25,377 bases of DNA. Source: an uncultured bacterium. Its GTDB lineage: Bacteria > Patescibacteriota > Dojkabacteria > B142 > OLB20. Below, one piece after another: positions 22,776 through 25,377 of the stretch (position 1 is its first letter; the number at the start of each line of letters is the position of its first letter). A program made the position numbers and the translations under genes. Location: contig CALARN010000023.1 of assembly GCA_937889205.1 (NCBI GenBank), positions 1 through 25,377 of the forward strand. Direction: 5' to 3'. The notes under the pieces are model-generated. The model did no database searches. It was not told the DNA's origin and saw nothing but the letters and a program-made list of their open reading frames with translations.

Positions 22776-23162
22776 ATGATTAAGGAATTCAAAGAGTTTG
22801 CCCTTAAAGGCAATGTCCTAGACCTTGCCATAGGTGTTATTATAGGGGCATCATTTGGCAAGATTGTAAGTTCGTTAGTTACAGATATCATTATGCCTCC
22901 TATTGGATTATTGCTAGGGGGTATTGATTTTTCAAAATTATCAATCACCTTACAAGCTGCTACAGATAATACATCTGCCGTGTTAATTAATTACGGCCTA
23001 TTTATTAATACAGTTATTGATTTTCTAATCATTGCCATTGTAATCTTTATAATCGTTAAACAGGTAAATAGGTTTAAAAAGAAAGAAGAAAAAAAGAAAG
23101 AAGAAACTCCTGAAGAAATAGTTTTATTAAGAGATATAAGAGATTCTCTTAAAAAGAAATAA
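22776..23162 (+). CDS. mscL: Large-conductance mechanosensitive channel MscL
   Basis: A 128-aa protein that matches MscL along its whole length. The N-terminal amphipathic helix is KEFKEFALKGNVLDLAIGVI. TM1 carries the gate region GVIIGASFGKIVSSLVTDIIMPP, with the family-typical Gly-rich face. The periplasmic loop is short (GGIDFSKLSITLQAA). TM2 lies at about 67-95, and the charged C-terminal helix ends EEIVLLRDIRDSLKKK, the bundle that forms the cytoplasmic sieve. MscL opens under extreme membrane tension and lets solutes out during osmotic downshock. The gene stands alone between the gene graveyard and a small exported protein. Confidence 0.97.
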   Translation: MIKEFKEFALKGNVLDLAIGVIIGASFGKIVSSLVTDIIMPPIGLLLGGIDFSKLSITLQAATDNTSAVLINYGLFINTVIDFLIIAIVIFIIVKQVNRFKKKEEKKKEETPEEIVLLRDIRDSLKKK

Positions 23163-23189
23163 AATATAATTAATTTATTAAATTTTGTG

Positions 23190-23735
23190 ATGAAAAAAAT
23201 CCTTATAATCATAGTACTTTTAATTATTGCTACTGCTGTTTTTTTTGTTTTAAACAATAAGCAAGAACCAATGAATACTAATCAAAATGTTACTCCCACT
23301 GTTTCTCAAGAAGAGGAAGTTACCAAGACAACTAAGCTAAGTGTTGAGTTACCTGATGGTTGGGAGAAAGTAGCGGGATCGGTTCTCGAGCATCAATATA
23401 TGAAAAATACCGCCAGCTTTATGATTAAAAATGAAAATTTCTCCACCACTAATCTTTCAGAAATTACAAGTAAAGCAATTTCTAGCTTTCAAGGTGCGTT
23501 TGATGATGTAACCTTGGTTGAGGATGTTAGCGACACAAAAGTCGGTGGCTATGATGCAAAAGAATTCACCTTTACTGCTAAAGTAAGCACTTTATCAATG
23601 AAATATAGATATATTTACACTGTTGTTGCGGGGCAGGTATACGCCATCACTTTTGGAGATATGGAATCCACATTTAATAATTATAATAATGACTACCAAG
23701 ATATTCTAGGCGGTATAACATTTGTTGAAAAGTAA
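23190..23735 (+). CDS. Exported PsbP/DcrB-like protein
   Basis: A 181-aa protein with an N-terminal hydrophobic anchor (residues 4-21) and a short Thr/Asn linker. The ~130-residue domain starts KLSVELPDGWEKVAGSVLEHQ and includes a GYDAKEFTFTAKVS strand pair and YIYTVVAGQVYAITFGDMES, ending with an ILGGITF strand. This is the pattern of the PsbP-like / DUF1795-DcrB / MOG1 fold, where the 'P.GW' start and the 'Y.ltf' strand are typical. The role is unknown; such proteins are common exported single-domain proteins in CPR. No lipobox Cys is present, so it is probably anchored by the helix. A GTG just before the ATG could serve instead. Confidence 0.65.
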   Translation: MKKILIIIVLLIIATAVFFVLNNKQEPMNTNQNVTPTVSQEEEVTKTTKLSVELPDGWEKVAGSVLEHQYMKNTASFMIKNENFSTTNLSEITSKAISSFQGAFDDVTLVEDVSDTKVGGYDAKEFTFTAKVSTLSMKYRYIYTVVAGQVYAITFGDMESTFNNYNNDYQDILGGITFVEK

Positions 23736-23749
23736 ACTGTTATTTCAAG

Positions 23750-23785
23750 TCTATCTTAATCTCAGGTAAGTTTCAGATAGATTTT
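23750..23785 (+). terminator. Possible weak terminator
   Basis: TCTATCT (23750-23756) pairs with AGATAGA (23775-23781) around an 18-nt loop and is followed by TTTT and, about 10 nt later, a run of eight T. The stem is AT-rich and the loop is long, so efficiency is doubtful. Confidence 0.3.
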
Positions 23786-23824
23786 AATTGTTAGTTTTTT
23801 TTAGATGGCCTTCTCGAAGATAAT

Positions 23825-24484
23825 ATGAATCAATTAATAAAGTGTAAAGCAGTTGTTTTTGATAGAGACGGCATCATCATCGATTCAGAAATACTGGTAA
23901 TTAATTCAGCAAAAAAGGCATTTAAACAGCTCGGTTTTGATATGCCAGATGCAGACGCTTCACAGATTATTGGTCGCAGTTCATTTGTTTACACTGAGTA
24001 CTTTTTAACTAAATGGGATTTTGACCCTGAAGTATTTCGAGAAAAGATGAAAGAGAACTTTTATAACGAATTAGATACCGTTCAAATTTTTGATGAGACT
24101 ATTAAACTAATAAAGAGGCTGTATAAGCGCAAGGTGGCACTTGCAGTGACAACATCTGCCGGTAGAGAAGGGACCTTGCTTATACTTAGGAACATAGGTA
24201 TTGAGCATATGTTTAATGAGATTGTGACTAGGGAAGACTGTGTTAAGTTAAAACCAGACCCTGAGCCTTATGTACTAACTACAAAGAAGCTAGGAATTTC
24301 GCCTGAATATTGCGTTGCCATAGAAGATACTTCTCTCGGCATTGAATCGGCTAAGAAAGCGGGACTAAAGAGTATTGCAATCCCAACTAATTCATCAAAA
24401 GACCAAGATTTTGCTAATGCAGATTTTGTTGTTAAATCGGCGAATGAGATTGAGGAAAAGCTAGAAATTATTACGCTAAATTAA
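23825..24484 (+). CDS. HAD-superfamily hydrolase, beta-phosphoglucomutase-like
   Basis: A 219-aa HAD enzyme with a C1 cap. Motif I is FDRDGIIIDSE, with nucleophile Asp13 and acid/base Asp15; the usual Met/Phe between is Arg. The helical cap follows (about 20-85). Motif II is AVTTSAG, motif III the lysine in KLKPDPEPY, and motif IV is AIEDTSLGIESAKKAG, which fits the family exactly. The family includes beta-phosphoglucomutase and phosphoglycolate/sugar phosphatases; the exact substrate cannot be told. The next gene starts about 20 nt downstream on the same strand, so the two may be co-transcribed. Confidence 0.9.
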   Translation: MNQLIKCKAVVFDRDGIIIDSEILVINSAKKAFKQLGFDMPDADASQIIGRSSFVYTEYFLTKWDFDPEVFREKMKENFYNELDTVQIFDETIKLIKRLYKRKVALAVTTSAGREGTLLILRNIGIEHMFNEIVTREDCVKLKPDPEPYVLTTKKLGISPEYCVAIEDTSLGIESAKKAGLKSIAIPTNSSKDQDFANADFVVKSANEIEEKLEIITLN

Positions 24485-24505
24485 TGAAACAGTTATAGAT
24501 TAATA

Positions 24506-25264
24506 ATGAGAATAGATTTAGGGGAAGAGGGTAAAACAAGATTGTATAATTACTGTAGACAAATTAAAGAGATTATTTGCAGTGACAATATTGACCATTT
24601 AGTATCGGGTGGTAACAGTGGTATTGCTATGTCCGAAATAGCTCTTATGGTATTTGACCTGCTGGATAAGCCACGACCTAAGCTTCTTAATGTGCCCTTT
24701 TTCAGGTATCTTCCTGGGATGCTTGAAATTGAAGAGAATAGATTCGATTACTCCTATTATTCAGGTCAAATCCAAGCATATGTTGCAACTATTGAAAAAG
24801 CAGGCAAAGTGCTCTTTGTCGACGATGAAATCTGTCAAGGCAACACGGCATTAGGCATTTTCACATTGCTTGAACAAGCTTTAACAGAGAAGCGACTGAA
24901 AAGCATAGAGACATATTACATTGTTGCAGAAGATCAAGGCTTTAATATACCTACTGGCTATGACAACATTATTTTCATGCCTTTTACTAAAGAAATTGCA
25001 GGATACAACAATTTAATATTTGCTTTTATATCAAGTGAATATGAAAGGCCACTTATTAAGTATTTCGGAGATGATGAGCAGCTAGCATTTCATTTAAGAG
25101 CAAATTTATTATTAAACTTGCCAGTTAAAGAATACAATAGCGGAAGCCCTGTATTTACTGATAAGCTGCTAGTTGAAGCAAATGATAATGTTCCAAATTT
25201 CTTGTTACTGCAAAAGGCTTTTCTTGAGTATCTTAGAGTGGAGATTAGCAATGCAATTACATAG
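24506..25264 (+). CDS. PRTase-like protein (phosphoribosyltransferase fold)
   Basis: A 252-aa protein. The strand-loop VLFVDDEICQGNTALG (103-118) has the form of the PRPP-binding motif of type I phosphoribosyltransferases (two acidic residues then a small-residue loop and Thr). An earlier LVSGGNSGIAMSEIAL (32-47) resembles the first phosphate loop of the same fold. The C-terminal ~100 residues are extra to the core fold and I do not recognise them. The base or other acceptor cannot be deduced; many free-standing PRTase-like proteins have regulatory or nucleotide-salvage roles. It follows the HAD gene by about 20 nt. Confidence 0.65.
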   Translation: MRIDLGEEGKTRLYNYCRQIKEIICSDNIDHLVSGGNSGIAMSEIALMVFDLLDKPRPKLLNVPFFRYLPGMLEIEENRFDYSYYSGQIQAYVATIEKAGKVLFVDDEICQGNTALGIFTLLEQALTEKRLKSIETYYIVAEDQGFNIPTGYDNIIFMPFTKEIAGYNNLIFAFISSEYERPLIKYFGDDEQLAFHLRANLLLNLPVKEYNSGSPVFTDKLLVEANDNVPNFLLLQKAFLEYLRVEISNAIT

Positions 25265-25287
25265 CGCTTAATATAATTCTCTATACC

Positions 25288-25377
25288 TTAATCACTAGAT
25301 GTATTGATCACATTCTCTACAAGCTTAATAAGCCCTTGAGTAGTCTCAATGAAAGGGAACTCATCACCATAGCTCCA
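25288..25377 (-). CDS. C-terminal end of an unidentified minus-strand gene (cut by window edge)
   Basis: From the window edge the minus strand reads 29 open codons ending in TAA at 25290-25288 (...YGDEFPFIETTQGLIKLV...). It runs convergent to the PRTase-like gene with about 23 nt between the stops. Codon use looks coding, but the fragment is too short to assign. Confidence 0.4.
   Translation of the reverse strand, partial: WSYGDEFPFIETTQGLIKLVENVINTSSD

Noticed and set aside
1..25377. CRISPR array, intact insertion sequence or rRNA
   Set aside because: No regularly spaced repeats, no complete transposase with terminal repeats and no rRNA-like blocks were seen.

Overview
The window looks like chromosome from an AT-rich bacterium with compact genes. 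The style resembles the Candidate Phyla Radiation (Patescibacteria): tightly packed genes, short untranslated leaders, few clear Shine-Dalgarno sites, threonine/proline-rich surface proteins and many genes without recognisable families. No rRNA or ribosomal marker is present, so this placement is inference. UGA is used as a stop, so a UGA-glycine code is unlikely.

Left part (1-4.4 kb): a partial DUF2207-type membrane protein, a tRNA-Arg with the rare anticodon GCG, an unrecognised overlapping gene pair, an RBBP9/YdeN-like serine hydrolase and an XRE regulator with a probable MmyB-like ligand domain. The regulator is divergent from the next operon, and both promoters are readable.

Signalling operon (4.5-8.8 kb): a PaaK-like adenylate-forming enzyme, a class I methyltransferase and a multi-pass sensor histidine kinase lie almost end to end. 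The arrangement suggests production and sensing of a small molecule. That role is a hypothesis.

Surface region (8.8-16.2 kb): a secreted or anchored NNPGN-type putative cell-wall lytic protein, then a three-gene operon of exported modular proteins (a Cys-rich Ig-like protein; an Ig-like membrane protein with a C-terminal SH3-like domain; an IPT/TIG protein with two carboxypeptidase-regulatory-like domains), then a GT-C-like polytopic protein.

Defence island (16.3-21.65 kb): after a tRNA-Ser(CGA) comes a single-promoter cassette encoding a beta-class DNA methyltransferase (TSPPF), a HerA-like ATPase and a NurA-like nuclease with a Cys4 cluster. It is bounded on the right by the C-terminal remnant of a large serine recombinase. 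This looks like a restriction-modification-like system built on a HerA-NurA motor-nuclease, left inside a decayed integrated element. It is the best candidate in the window for an under-described system.

Gene graveyard (21.65-22.68 kb): an N-terminally truncated DPM1-like glycosyltransferase fragment overlaps by ATGA a galU remnant that has lost its middle and also carries a 2-nt frameshift.

Right part (22.7-25.4 kb): mscL, an exported PsbP-like protein, a HAD hydrolase, a PRTase-like protein and the C-terminal end of an unidentified minus-strand gene.
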